64,000 nt of DNA from M3007 sp037445225 (GTDB taxonomy: Bacteria > Bacteroidota > Bacteroidia > Chitinophagales > Saprospiraceae). Where the stretch lies: NCBI GenBank assembly GCA_037445225.1, contig JBBIKW010000010.1:62001-126000 (forward strand), in the 5' to 3' direction. Shown here one piece after another: positions 8,635-17,112 of the stretch. The notes beneath the pieces were generated by a model that saw only the letters and a list, made by a program, of their open reading frames with translations, did not search any database and was not told where the DNA came from. Each line of letters begins with the position of its first letter. Position 1 is the stretch's first letter. A program made the position numbers and the translations under genes.

Positions 8635-9777
8635 ATGAAGATAGGTGTGGTTTGCTACCCGACGTATGGGGGATCTGGAGTGGTGGCCACCGAGCTAGGG
8701 CTTGCCTTGGCCAGAAAAGGCCATGAAATTCACTTTATCACCTACAGACCGCCGGTGCGATTGGGGCATTTTAACCAAAACGTCTTTTACCACGAGGTGG
8801 ATCACGAGGATTATCCGCTTTTCGAGTATCCTCCTTACGACACGGCATTGGCCTCTACTATCGTGGATGTGGTGCAGTACCAAAACTTAGACCTGCTGCA
8901 CGTGCACTACGCTATCCCGCACGCGGCGGTGGCCTACATGGCCAAAAAGATTTTGCTCACGCAAGGGCGCTATGTTCCCGTCATTACGACGCTGCACGGC
9001 ACCGATATTACGCTGGTGGGTTCGAACCGCACGTTTGCGCCGGTGGTTGAGTTTAGCATCAACAAGAGCGATGGGGTAACCGCCGTCTCTAAGAGCTTGC
9101 GCGAAGACACCTTGCGGCTGTTTAACATCCAAAGAGAGGTGCGCGTTATCTACAATTTCATTGATTTTGAGCGTTTTCGAAAAACCGATAAGAGCCATTT
9201 TAAAAAGATCATTGCTCCAGACGGCGAGCGTATCGTGGCGCACACGTCCAACTTTCGCAAGGTGAAGCGCGTGGAAGATGTGGTGCGCGTTTTTCAGCGC
9301 ATTCGCCAGCACATGCCGGCCAAGCTGCTCATGATTGGCGATGGGCCCGAACGCCCTAATGCTGAGCGCCTCTGTCGGCAGCTGGGCATCTGCTCCGATG
9401 TGCGCTTTTTAGGCAAGCAAAACGCCATTGAGGAACTACTGGCCATATGCGACCTCTTCATCATCCCTTCCGAAAACGAAAGCTTTGGTTTGGCTGCTTT
9501 GGAGGCCATGGCTTGTGAGGTGCCGGTTATTTCCTCTAACAGCGGCGGATTGCCCGAGATAAACATCCATGGCGTGACGGGCTTTCTCAGCGAGGTCGGC
9601 GATGTGGAAGGGATGGCACACTATGCGGTCAGACTGCTTTCCGACGAGGCCCTCCACCGCCAGTTTCAAAAAAACGCTTTGGAACAGGCCCGAAAGTTTG
9701 ACCTCAACCTCATCTTGCCTCAGTACGAAGCCTATTACGAAGAGATTTTGAGCAATAGTCAGGTAAAAATTGACTAA
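8635..9777 (+). CDS. bshA: N-acetyl-alpha-D-glucosaminyl L-malate synthase BshA
   Basis: 380 residues, GT4 glycosyltransferase. It joins GlcNAc from UDP-GlcNAc to L-malate, the first step of bacillithiol synthesis. BshA-specific blocks are present: CYPTYGGSGVVATELG at the N-terminus, HVHYAIPHA, TLHGTDITLVG, AVSKSLRE, YNFID, HTSNFRKVKR, and the C-terminal sugar-nucleotide site PSENESFGLAALEAMACEVP. Start is the ATG at 8635, giving MKIGVVCYP. The HemC-like gene begins 8 bases downstream, so the two are almost certainly cotranscribed. Confidence 0.95.
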   Translation: MKIGVVCYPTYGGSGVVATELGLALARKGHEIHFITYRPPVRLGHFNQNVFYHEVDHEDYPLFEYPPYDTALASTIVDVVQYQNLDLLHVHYAIPHAAVAYMAKKILLTQGRYVPVITTLHGTDITLVGSNRTFAPVVEFSINKSDGVTAVSKSLREDTLRLFNIQREVRVIYNFIDFERFRKTDKSHFKKIIAPDGERIVAHTSNFRKVKRVEDVVRVFQRIRQHMPAKLLMIGDGPERPNAERLCRQLGICSDVRFLGKQNAIEELLAICDLFIIPSENESFGLAALEAMACEVPVISSNSGGLPEINIHGVTGFLSEVGDVEGMAHYAVRLLSDEALHRQFQKNALEQARKFDLNLILPQYEAYYEEILSNSQVKID

Positions 9778-9785
9778 TCAATATC

Positions 9786-10634
9786 ATGATGCGCGTGGCG
9801 GTGCTGCCCACAGCTGTAGGGCGTTGGCAAGGAAGCCAAGTACAGGGTGCCTTAGCATTGGCGGGAGTATCTTGTCGTATAGAGGTGTGTGAGGGTGCTT
9901 TGGAGCACGCGCTCCTTCGCGGCGATGCCGATGTCGCTGCGTGCTGGCTAAGCGAGTGGCCGCCCGCCCAGAGTGACACTTCTCCCGTCGTCATTAGTGC
10001 CCTGTTACAGCGCATCCACCCATTTGACGTGCTGGTATGGCATCCCGGTACGGATGACCCTCGGCGCGACTTCTTTTTGCGCGAGGGGGCCACAGTGGTG
10101 GGCGGGACTACTTTGCAAAAGGTACAGTGTCAAGCATTTAGGTCTGATTTGAGTTGGATGGAGGCGCCTATCGATGTGCAGTTGCAGTGGGAGCTATGGC
10201 GTTCGAAGGCTGCTGATGCGTTCATCGCCTCGGCAGCGAGTTTGCATGCGCTCGGTATCGATTTTTCAGCCGTGCCGCATTGCGTCTTGCACCCAAGTGA
10301 ATGCACACCTGCGCCAGGGCAAGGTGTGGTAGCCTGTTTGGCGCGGCGCGACGACTTACCTACGCGCCGCCTCTTGAAAGACGTCCATCGGCCCGACGTA
10401 TCGCTTTGCACGAATGTCGAGCGGCGTCTGTTGCTTGCGTTTCAGCACCGGCCCAAAACAGCTGTGGGCGCCTTTGTCGAGCGCGACGCGATCCAGCGCG
10501 CCCATCTGTGGGCGGTAGTAGTCGGCTCCGACGGTCAGCTGCATCGCTTAGCCTTATCCCATACCACTCATGTCGAACTCCTGCCTCAGGCGCTGGAGCG
10601 GTTAGAGCAGGCGGGAGCCTATTCACGCACGTGA
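9786..10634 (+). CDS. HemC-like (porphobilinogen deaminase family) protein lacking catalytic residues
   Basis: 282 residues. The C-terminal half aligns block by block with hydroxymethylbilane synthase: ADAFIASAASLHALGI, VLHPSECTPAPGQGVVACLA, NVERRLLLAFQ and a final AVGAF. Key residues are absent. The Cys that carries the dipyrromethane cofactor (QGGCxxP context) is Pro at residue 223 in QHRPKTAVGAF. The HSxKD motif with catalytic Asp84 is replaced by CWLSEWP (Glu57). The paired arginines of SSLRR are TTLQK. It is therefore unlikely to make hydroxymethylbilane, and is either a pseudoenzyme or has a new role. It follows bshA by 8 bases and overlaps the convergent isomerase gene by 16 bases. Confidence 0.7.
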   Translation: MMRVAVLPTAVGRWQGSQVQGALALAGVSCRIEVCEGALEHALLRGDADVAACWLSEWPPAQSDTSPVVISALLQRIHPFDVLVWHPGTDDPRRDFFLREGATVVGGTTLQKVQCQAFRSDLSWMEAPIDVQLQWELWRSKAADAFIASAASLHALGIDFSAVPHCVLHPSECTPAPGQGVVACLARRDDLPTRRLLKDVHRPDVSLCTNVERRLLLAFQHRPKTAVGAFVERDAIQRAHLWAVVVGSDGQLHRLALSHTTHVELLPQALERLEQAGAYSRT

Positions 10635-11650
10635 AGGTAAGCGTAGGCCAGCTCCAAGCCGCGCACCTGGGTCTCCACGTAGCGGTGAAGCGCTTCGTAG
10701 TCCTGGCGCGCGTATTTGAGGAATGCGGAGGCTTGTCCGTACGCCGCCGGCAAAGGTGCCCGCCGCAAAAGGTAATAGCCGTCTAAGAAATGGCGCACGC
10801 CACCGGAAAGGATAAGCCCTTGGGTTCGGATGGCTTTGCCCGTCGCCTGGGCCTCTCGAATAAATCGGAGCATTTCTTCGGCGGTATGCCCTATAAGAGC
10901 CAGCGCTTCAAACACCTCGCGCCGGTCGGCGCTGCCGCGCAGCAGCTCCAGCCGTGCAAAGTTGGTGCCGCCAGCGGCGCCTAACTCGATGAGCGCCAAG
11001 GGCAGCTGCAACAGCGCATTCAAACTAGCTGGTCCCATCCCTTGCCCCACTTCTTTAACGGCTATAGGAAAAGACACCTTGTCGAGCAGTTCAGCAATGG
11101 TCTCGATGGGCGGGCGCTTAAATCGGTCGCCTTCGGGCTGCATGGCTTCCTGCATGGGGTTGACGTGCACAAACAGCCCGTCGGCGCGCAGGCGTTTGAC
11201 CAGATGCGTAAGCACTTCTACCTCATCGCGCTCTAAAAGAGTTTCCACTTGGGCCACGCCTAAATTGGCCATGAGCGGAAGGTCTTCCCCTAATATGTCG
11301 CGCACGTCAAAATCGGCCAAGTACTCGTCGCTATACAGCAGCTGGCGACACGATCCCAAACCCATGCCCATGCCGAAGGCGGCGCATACCTGAGCCAGAC
11401 GCAGGTTGATCGTGCGAGCCAGCGCCGTTCCTCCTGTCATCGAGGACACCCACACGGGGGTGCGCAGCGTTTTGCCCACCAGCATCGCGCTGGGAAGGCT
11501 GCCCGGCGCTGGATGGGCGCTTAAAAGAGGCTCGTAAAAGAACCGCGGATCCAGCGCCATGCGATCTACTTGGCTCTGAAACGCCAGCTCGATGTGATCT
11601 TGCTTCCGCGCAGTGGCAGTAGGGTCCGGATTTCCGGTGTCGTTGAACAT
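10619..11650 (-). CDS. fni: type 2 isopentenyl-diphosphate delta-isomerase
   Basis: 343 residues, FMN- and NADPH-dependent TIM-barrel enzyme interconverting IPP and DMAPP. Visible signatures: ARKQDHIELAF near the N-terminus, VWVSSMTGGT (FMN binding), GMGLGSCRQLL, HVNPMQEAMQPEGD (substrate and Mg site with the essential Gln), FPIAVKEVGQGM and the GAAGGTNFA phosphate-binding loop. It ends in a 16-base convergent overlap with the HemC-like gene. Bacteria with this enzyme usually lack the type 1 isomerase. Confidence 0.93.
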   Translation of the reverse strand: MFNDTGNPDPTATARKQDHIELAFQSQVDRMALDPRFFYEPLLSAHPAPGSLPSAMLVGKTLRTPVWVSSMTGGTALARTINLRLAQVCAAFGMGMGLGSCRQLLYSDEYLADFDVRDILGEDLPLMANLGVAQVETLLERDEVEVLTHLVKRLRADGLFVHVNPMQEAMQPEGDRFKRPPIETIAELLDKVSFPIAVKEVGQGMGPASLNALLQLPLALIELGAAGGTNFARLELLRGSADRREVFEALALIGHTAEEMLRFIREAQATGKAIRTQGLILSGGVRHFLDGYYLLRRAPLPAAYGQASAFLKYARQDYEALHRYVETQVRGLELAYAYLHVRE

Positions 11651-11848
11651 ATGAGGCGAACGTTAGCGGAAAAATATCCATTAAGAACAAGGGTAGCCTT
11701 TTCCAGGTTTTGAAGGTGAGCATTGCGCCGGGTACAAGGAGCGTGCGTATGGCTGCAAAGATTTTTCTTTCTCCAGCATAAAACTTTCTTTTATGCCGTT
11801 AACATCCACATCTTTCCCCTCGCAAAAAGACTGAAAACGACTGCGAAT

Positions 11849-12841
11849 ATGATGCTCAAATACATTTGCTGCTGCTTAGGGGGATGCCTGTGGGCAAACA
11901 TGCTGCTGGGACAAGACCCCCTATTTTCCCAATTTTATGCGGTACCGCTCCAGCTCAACCCCGCCTTTGTCGGCAGCAGTCATGCGCCGCGCGCAGGGAT
12001 GGCCTATCGCCACCAATGGACGGGCTTCAACAACGCCTATCGCACGTATGCGGCCTTTTACGAGCAGACTTTGGAGCGCCTCAACAGCGGCATCGGACTA
12101 CAGGTGGAGGGCGACGACGCCGGCAACGGCATTTTGCGCACGCTGCGGGCTTCGGCTCTCTTTTCTTATCGGCTGCAACTATCGGAGCAGCTGGCCGTCA
12201 AAATTGGCGTAGAAGTCGGCATGCACCAGACAGCCCTGGCCTGGGACAAGCTCATCTTTCCCGACCAACTGGACCCCATCCAAGGGCCGGTCATCACCAC
12301 CAGTGAACTGCGGCCAGATCAACTCGGCAAATCGCTGCTCGACCTGTCATCAGGGCTCTTGCTTGTCGGGCGTTATTTCTGGGCCGGTATAGGGCTCAAG
12401 CACCTCAACACACCCGACCAAGGGCTCTTCTTCATCAACGACAACCTCTCCAGAGGCCTTCCCATGCGCTATACCTTCAATGGAGGGCTAGAATTGCCCT
12501 TAGGGCGAAACAATAAAGGCGGCATGCCCTCGTTTATTTCGCCGAATTTCCTGTTTGCATCGCAAGGGCCATTCCGCCAGATAAACGCAGGGGCGTATGT
12601 GGCTGTCGGGCCTATTTTCGGCGGCGCTTGGTTCCGCCACACGCTCAACAACGCCGACGCAGCCATTTTCCTAATCGGTTTTCGACAAGACATGTTCAAA
12701 CTGGGGTTGAGTTATGATTTGACGGTGTCCGAGTTGGCGGGCCGAGCAGGTAGTACGTATGAAGTGACGCTCGGACTGTTTTTCGACCGCGGCCGAAAGC
12801 GCCCCATCGATTGGAACGACTGCGGAAAAATGTTTCGATGA
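11849..12841 (+). CDS. PorP/SprF-family type IX secretion outer-membrane protein
   Basis: About 330 residues from the ATG at 11849 (a second ATG follows directly). A signal peptide ends at LLGQ, followed by the family hallmark DPLFSQFYAVPLQLNPAF, then AYRHQW and a beta-barrel with many aromatic-ended strands, finishing YEVTLGLFFD. PorP/SprF proteins work with type IX secretion and often help anchor type B-sorted surface proteins such as the PKD protein at 37.4-41.8 kb. Gene gldJ follows after 121 bases. Reading from further upstream adds about 40 residues without a plausible signal sequence. Confidence 0.85.
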   Translation: MMLKYICCCLGGCLWANMLLGQDPLFSQFYAVPLQLNPAFVGSSHAPRAGMAYRHQWTGFNNAYRTYAAFYEQTLERLNSGIGLQVEGDDAGNGILRTLRASALFSYRLQLSEQLAVKIGVEVGMHQTALAWDKLIFPDQLDPIQGPVITTSELRPDQLGKSLLDLSSGLLLVGRYFWAGIGLKHLNTPDQGLFFINDNLSRGLPMRYTFNGGLELPLGRNNKGGMPSFISPNFLFASQGPFRQINAGAYVAVGPIFGGAWFRHTLNNADAAIFLIGFRQDMFKLGLSYDLTVSELAGRAGSTYEVTLGLFFDRGRKRPIDWNDCGKMFR

Positions 12842-12917
12842 GGCGATTCGGAGAGGAACATCGAGGGAAGAGGTATTAAAATTTGCTTCCCATACCGCAT
12901 ACTTTATTTTCGATATC

Positions 12918-12925
12918 TACATTTG
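12918..12925 (+). promoter_or_regulatory. -7 box TACATTTG for gldJ
   Basis: TACATTTG matches TAnnTTTG and lies 37 bases before the gldJ ATG. It suggests that gldJ has its own promoter in addition to any read-through from the PorP/SprF gene. A clear -33 element is not visible. Confidence 0.45.
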
Positions 12926-12962
12926 CTGCTCATTTTCTAAAACCGGACAAGTTTTAATAGCA

Positions 12963-14471
12963 ATGAAGAAAACACTCATTCACGGGTTAAGCCTACTCCT
13001 GCTGGGCGCGTTAGTGGTCAGCTGCGGTCGTCGGAACGAACGCTCGGCGACGACGAACTGGAAGTACAACGATCAAAAGTGGGGAGGTTTTGAAAAATTA
13101 GACTATGAGGGCCAAGCCACGGGCCCTAACCTCGTCCTTATCGAGGGCGGTACCTTCGTCATGGGACGTACCCAGGAAGATCCGACGTTTGAATGGAACA
13201 ATGTGGAGCGTCGCGTGACGGTGTCCTCTTTCTATATGGATGAGACGGAAGTGGCTAATATCGACTATCGCGAGTATCTGTACTGGATCGCCAACACCTG
13301 GGGGGAGAGCTTTCCTGAAGTGTACTTGAAGGCTCTGCCCGACACCTTGGTATGGCGCGAAGAGTTGGCCTACAACGAGCCGTTGGTAGAGTATTATTTC
13401 CGCCATCCGTCGTACGACGACTACCCGGTGGTGGGGGTTAGCTGGGTGCAGGCCAGCGATTACTGCGTTTGGCGTACCGACCGCGTCAACGAGATGATTC
13501 TCATCGAGCGCGGTATCCTTAATCCAACGCCCGACCAGAAGAATGAGAACAACTTCAACACGGAAGCCTATTTAGCGGGTCAGTATGAAGGCTCCGTGCG
13601 CAAAAACTTGCCCGACCGCCGCACCGGCGGAGAGCGCCCCGTGCGGATGGAAGATGGGATCTTGTTGCCCACCTATCGCCTCCCTACCGAGGCAGAGTGG
13701 GAGTACGCTGCGCTGGCTTTGGTGGGCAATCAAGCTACCAGCAAAGACGAGCTGTACACCGATGGACGCATCTATCCTTGGGACGGCAACACGCTTCGCT
13801 ATCAGAAGCGCAATCGCTATCAGGGTAAAATGTTGGCTAACTTCAAGCGCAGCGGCGGTGACTACGGCGGTATGGCGGGAGCGCTCAACGACAAAGCCTT
13901 TGGTCCTGCTCCCGTGCGCTCCAACTGGCCCAACGATTTTGGCCTTTACAACATGGCGGGCAACGTCAGCGAGTGGACCAACGACGTCTATCGTCCGCTG
14001 ACATTCCAAGACCTCGTCGACGTAGAGAATATGGATTTGAACCCCTATCGCGGAAACATCTTCATGCATAAGGAGCGCGACCCAGAGACCGGCGCTCCGG
14101 TGCAAAAGAACGAGTTGGGGCGCTTGAAGTACGTCATTCAAGATACCACGGAGACGGCGCTGCGCGACAATTACAAGCGGCCTGAGCTGTACAACTATCT
14201 GGACGGCGACAAGGAGTCTGAAGTGGAATACCGCTACGGCATCAGCACGCTGATCAACGATGAGGCGCGCGTCATCAAAGGCGGCTCTTGGGCCGACCGG
14301 CCCTGGTGGCTGTCGCCTGGGTCTCGCCGCTTCTTGAATCAGAACAAATCGAGCAAAACGCTGGGCTTCCGCTGCGCCATGACACGCGTAGGTGGACCTA
14401 CGGGTAACGATGAGCCGGCAGGCAACCAGTTTAAGACGAAAAAGAAGCCGGTAAAGCGGCGTTACAAGTAG
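12963..14471 (+). CDS. gldJ: gliding motility lipoprotein GldJ
   Basis: 502 residues. The lipoprotein signal peptide ends at LVVSC (Cys21). The rest is a formylglycine-generating-enzyme/sulfatase-modifying fold. It matches GldJ rather than GldK by its NWKYND start, GPNLVLIEGGTFVMG, SSFYMDETEV, the ALPDTLVWR segment, WRTDRVNE, YRLPTEAEWEYAA and the C-terminal GFRCAMTRVG. GldJ is essential for gliding and stabilises GldK in the type IX secretion motor of other Bacteroidota. The gldJ-murF order is the same as in Flavobacterium. A strong terminator follows. Confidence 0.93.
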   Translation: MKKTLIHGLSLLLLGALVVSCGRRNERSATTNWKYNDQKWGGFEKLDYEGQATGPNLVLIEGGTFVMGRTQEDPTFEWNNVERRVTVSSFYMDETEVANIDYREYLYWIANTWGESFPEVYLKALPDTLVWREELAYNEPLVEYYFRHPSYDDYPVVGVSWVQASDYCVWRTDRVNEMILIERGILNPTPDQKNENNFNTEAYLAGQYEGSVRKNLPDRRTGGERPVRMEDGILLPTYRLPTEAEWEYAALALVGNQATSKDELYTDGRIYPWDGNTLRYQKRNRYQGKMLANFKRSGGDYGGMAGALNDKAFGPAPVRSNWPNDFGLYNMAGNVSEWTNDVYRPLTFQDLVDVENMDLNPYRGNIFMHKERDPETGAPVQKNELGRLKYVIQDTTETALRDNYKRPELYNYLDGDKESEVEYRYGISTLINDEARVIKGGSWADRPWWLSPGSRRFLNQNKSSKTLGFRCAMTRVGGPTGNDEPAGNQFKTKKKPVKRRYK

Positions 14472-14497
14472 TTTCTGAGAGAAAAACGAGATTGCTG

Positions 14498-14537
14498 TGG
14501 CGGGAGTGGGTGGTGAGCCTACTCCCGCTACTTTTTA
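14498..14537 (+). terminator. Rho-independent terminator after gldJ
   Basis: GCGGGAGTGGG at 14500-14510 pairs with CCTACTCCCGC at 14518-14528 (one G-T pair), followed by TACTTTTT. It lies 30 bases after the gldJ stop and separates gldJ from murF. Confidence 0.75.
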
Positions 14538-14573
14538 CTAAAAGACATACCTTTCGCCCGCTTTGTGCCCGCT

Positions 14574-15920
14574 ATGATTACTCTTGAACGGCTCTATGCG
14601 CTTTACCGGCAACATCCCGATGTGTGCACCGACTCCCGCCGTGTGCGACCGGGATGCCTCTTTTGGGCCCTAAGAGGCGACCACTTCGACGGCAACCGGT
14701 TTGCCGCTGCAGCGCTGGCTGCAGGAGCAGCTTATTGCGTGGTCGACCGCTCTGAGGGAGTGGTGGATCCTGAACGCTGTCTGCAAGTGGCAGATACTTT
14801 AGAAGCCTTGCAGCTCTTAGCTACTCATCATCGCCGACAACTGCAAATACCGGTCATCGCTATTGGCGGCTCGAACGGCAAGACTACCACCAAAGAATTA
14901 ATCGCAGCGGTGCTGAGCGAGCAGTACGTTTGCCGCGCTACCATAGGCAATTTAAACAACCACATCGGTGTACCGCTGACGATACTGTCTATCTCTGCCG
15001 AGACCGAGGTAGCTGTGGTCGAGATGGGCACCAATCAGCCGGGAGACTTACAGAGTCTATGCGCTATTGCTCAGCCTACGCATGGGCTACTGACCAACAT
15101 AGGCAAGGAACACTTGGAAAAGCTCGGTTCCTTGCAGGGCGTGAAACAGGCAGAGAGCGAGCTGTTCGACTATTTGGCTGCGCACAACGGCTGCGCCTTT
15201 GTCAATTTGTCGGAAAAACATCTGAAGGCCATGGCGCGCAAGGTGAAGCGAAAAGTTTTCTACGCCGAAAAGCCCTCAAAGGGAGAGGTTCTTAAATATC
15301 CTCTGTACGTAGAGAGGCTTGAGGCCAACCCTTTTGTGCGAGCCCAGTTTGAAGCCCTACCCGGTCGGCCGATAGCGGTAAACACCCAGCTGTTGGGGCG
15401 GCACAACTTTCACAATGTGATGACCGCCATTGCAGTAGGGATGTACTTTAAAGTGCCGGCCGACAAGATAAAGCGCGCCCTTGAGCAGTACTGCCCCCAA
15501 AACAACCGCTCTCAGCGGGTAGTTTGGGGCAGCAATACCCTTTTTATGGACGCGTACAACGCCAATCCGACCAGCATGCGAGCAGCGCTAAGTGTTCTTT
15601 TGGAGGTGCAGGCGAGTTGCAAAGTGGCCGTTTTGGGCGACATGCTCGAGTTGGGTGAAGCCAGTGAACAAGAGCATCGCGCGCTCATTCGCTTAGTCGG
15701 ACGCGCGGATATTCACCACAGCATTTTTGTAGGCCCCATTTTCGAGCGGTGTCGCCCTGAAAAGAGCCGGTCGCTGTTTTTTCCCGATGTGGAGGCGGCA
15801 CGCCGGTGGTTCGAACAGCAGTCTTTCCAGGATGCTTTTATTCTCGTAAAAGCCTCTCGAGGCGTTGGCTTAGAGCGGCTCTTAGAGGGTTTAGTCGAAA
15901 CGCCGCAGCGCCTGCATTAG
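14574..15920 (+). CDS. murF: UDP-N-acetylmuramoyl-tripeptide--D-alanyl-D-alanine ligase MurF
   Basis: About 448 residues from the ATG at 14574 (a GTG three codons earlier is possible). It adds D-Ala-D-Ala to the peptidoglycan precursor. Mur-ligase features: the N-terminal domain with DSRRVRPGCLFWALRG, the ATP-binding loop GGSNGKTTTKEL, NLNNHIGVPLTIL, VVEMGTNQPGDL, and the C-terminal DAYNANPTSMRAAL and AVLGDMLELGEAS motifs. A near-consensus box TACCTTTC at 14548-14555 lies 18 bases before the start. The 3' end overlaps the convergent arginase-fold gene by 30 bases. Confidence 0.95.
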   Translation: MITLERLYALYRQHPDVCTDSRRVRPGCLFWALRGDHFDGNRFAAAALAAGAAYCVVDRSEGVVDPERCLQVADTLEALQLLATHHRRQLQIPVIAIGGSNGKTTTKELIAAVLSEQYVCRATIGNLNNHIGVPLTILSISAETEVAVVEMGTNQPGDLQSLCAIAQPTHGLLTNIGKEHLEKLGSLQGVKQAESELFDYLAAHNGCAFVNLSEKHLKAMARKVKRKVFYAEKPSKGEVLKYPLYVERLEANPFVRAQFEALPGRPIAVNTQLLGRHNFHNVMTAIAVGMYFKVPADKIKRALEQYCPQNNRSQRVVWGSNTLFMDAYNANPTSMRAALSVLLEVQASCKVAVLGDMLELGEASEQEHRALIRLVGRADIHHSIFVGPIFERCRPEKSRSLFFPDVEAARRWFEQQSFQDAFILVKASRGVGLERLLEGLVETPQRLH

Positions 15921-16991
15921 GCGGTCGGGCAGCTCCTCTCGGCACGCCGCTTCGTAGTCTTGAAATGAGCAGGGGATCAAGTAATGGCGGCCATGGTGTG
16001 CTGCAGACGCCGACGGAGCTTGGAGCCACCACCTTCCGCTGCGCGTACTTTTCCAGAAGGTGAGTTGAAAATTCAAATCCCGAAAATCTACCACGTATTC
16101 CTTTAGTCCATCTGTGGAGATCGGAAAATCGCCCTTTCGGTTGAAAAAGCCGTCTAAGAAATACCAAATCATTTGCGCGATCCCATGAGCGGTCTGCGCG
16201 CAGGGCTTGTAAAAACCGTAGATGCCAAAGGAAGTGAGCTTGTCGCTCATCCCGGCGTAGCGACACAGTTGGCAGGCCTCTTCCCAGGTATATCCGGAGG
16301 GTGAAGGGCGCAGCACCGCAGGAGCTTCCGCTGCTTTAAGCGCGGCTAAGTGGAAGCAAAGCAGATCGGCATCGCGCAGGATAGGCTCGGCTTCCTCCAA
16401 AGCGGTGCGCGACTTGCCGAGGCGTAAGACATCGAAGTGTTGCTCTGTTAGGTAATGTATCCAGGCTTCAGGCACCTGGTGTATTTGGTACCCGATAAGT
16501 CCGAAGTGAAAGAGGCGCGGATGGCGTGGCTGCAGTAGGGGCGTGTATACGCATTGCTCTGTTGAGGAGGTAGTAGCATCGGCCATGCGCAGTTGCTCGT
16601 CGACGACCGCTAAGCTCACTGCCGACTTAGTGTCTTCGTGGGCCAAGAAATGCGCGCGGGCCAACTCGTCCTCCGCGGCGATGACAATGGGCAGGATGCC
16701 GGCGCTAACGAGATCGAACACCACCGCGCGCAGAGAGGCTGCGTCTCCGCGTCGGAAGTGCCCTAAGTCGGCTACGGTTGCCTCGGGAAAGGCCCCCTCC
16801 ATGCGGTATAAATATTCGCGCACTTGTTGCCCTATTGCCTCTTCTGTTCCGACGAGGGCCACCTGTACACCGTCCATATGCGTGTCTTTTGCTCGGAAGA
16901 GGCGCACCCTTCGACCAAGCACACGCGAGGGCAGCGCAGACAGCTCTGCGCAGAAAGCCTTAGGCAGCGGCTTTATCCAATGGTGCAGCAT
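15891..16991 (-). CDS. arginase/formimidoylglutamase-fold protein with degenerate metal site
   Basis: About 366 residues from the ATG at 16991 (MLHHWIKP). It belongs to the Bacteroidota ureohydrolase-like group by its GLIGYQIHQVP, EEACQLCRYAGMSDKLTSFG and AQMIWYFLDGFFNRKGDFP segments. The manganese motifs of arginases are eroded. The SxDxDxxDP-type segment reads CFHLAALKAAEAP (residues 212-224), with His and Glu where Asp residues are expected, and the GGDH-type segment reads AAEDEL (106-111). Catalysis is doubtful. Divergent from glutamate dehydrogenase 122 bases away, which would fit a role linked to nitrogen metabolism, but that is only an inference. Confidence 0.75.
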   Translation of the reverse strand: MLHHWIKPLPKAFCAELSALPSRVLGRRVRLFRAKDTHMDGVQVALVGTEEAIGQQVREYLYRMEGAFPEATVADLGHFRRGDAASLRAVVFDLVSAGILPIVIAAEDELARAHFLAHEDTKSAVSLAVVDEQLRMADATTSSTEQCVYTPLLQPRHPRLFHFGLIGYQIHQVPEAWIHYLTEQHFDVLRLGKSRTALEEAEPILRDADLLCFHLAALKAAEAPAVLRPSPSGYTWEEACQLCRYAGMSDKLTSFGIYGFYKPCAQTAHGIAQMIWYFLDGFFNRKGDFPISTDGLKEYVVDFRDLNFQLTFWKSTRSGRWWLQAPSASAAHHGRHYLIPCSFQDYEAACREELPDRLMQALRRFD

Positions 16992-17077
16992 AGCATGGGC
17001 AAAGTTTCTGCAAAAAAAGGACTTTGTCTCGGGCTGAGCGCCCTTCGGAAGCGCCTCTTTGCAAAAAAGACCGCTTC

Positions 17078-17104
17078 TTGGAAAACCGGCTTTTTCTACC
17101 TTTG
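17078..17104 (+). promoter_or_regulatory. promoter of the glutamate dehydrogenase gene
   Basis: TTGG at 17078-17081 and TACCTTTG at 17097-17104 are separated by 15 bases, a close match to the Bacteroidota -33/-7 pair. The ATG at 17113 is only 8 bases past the -7 box, so the transcript would be nearly leaderless. Confidence 0.55.
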
Positions 17105-17112
17105 CTGCACCT

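Noticed and set aside
15891..16991. Considered as bshC, the missing bacillithiol gene
   Set aside because: Length and motifs (RYAGMSDKLTSFG, MIWYFLDGFFNRK) match the arginase-fold family, not BshC.
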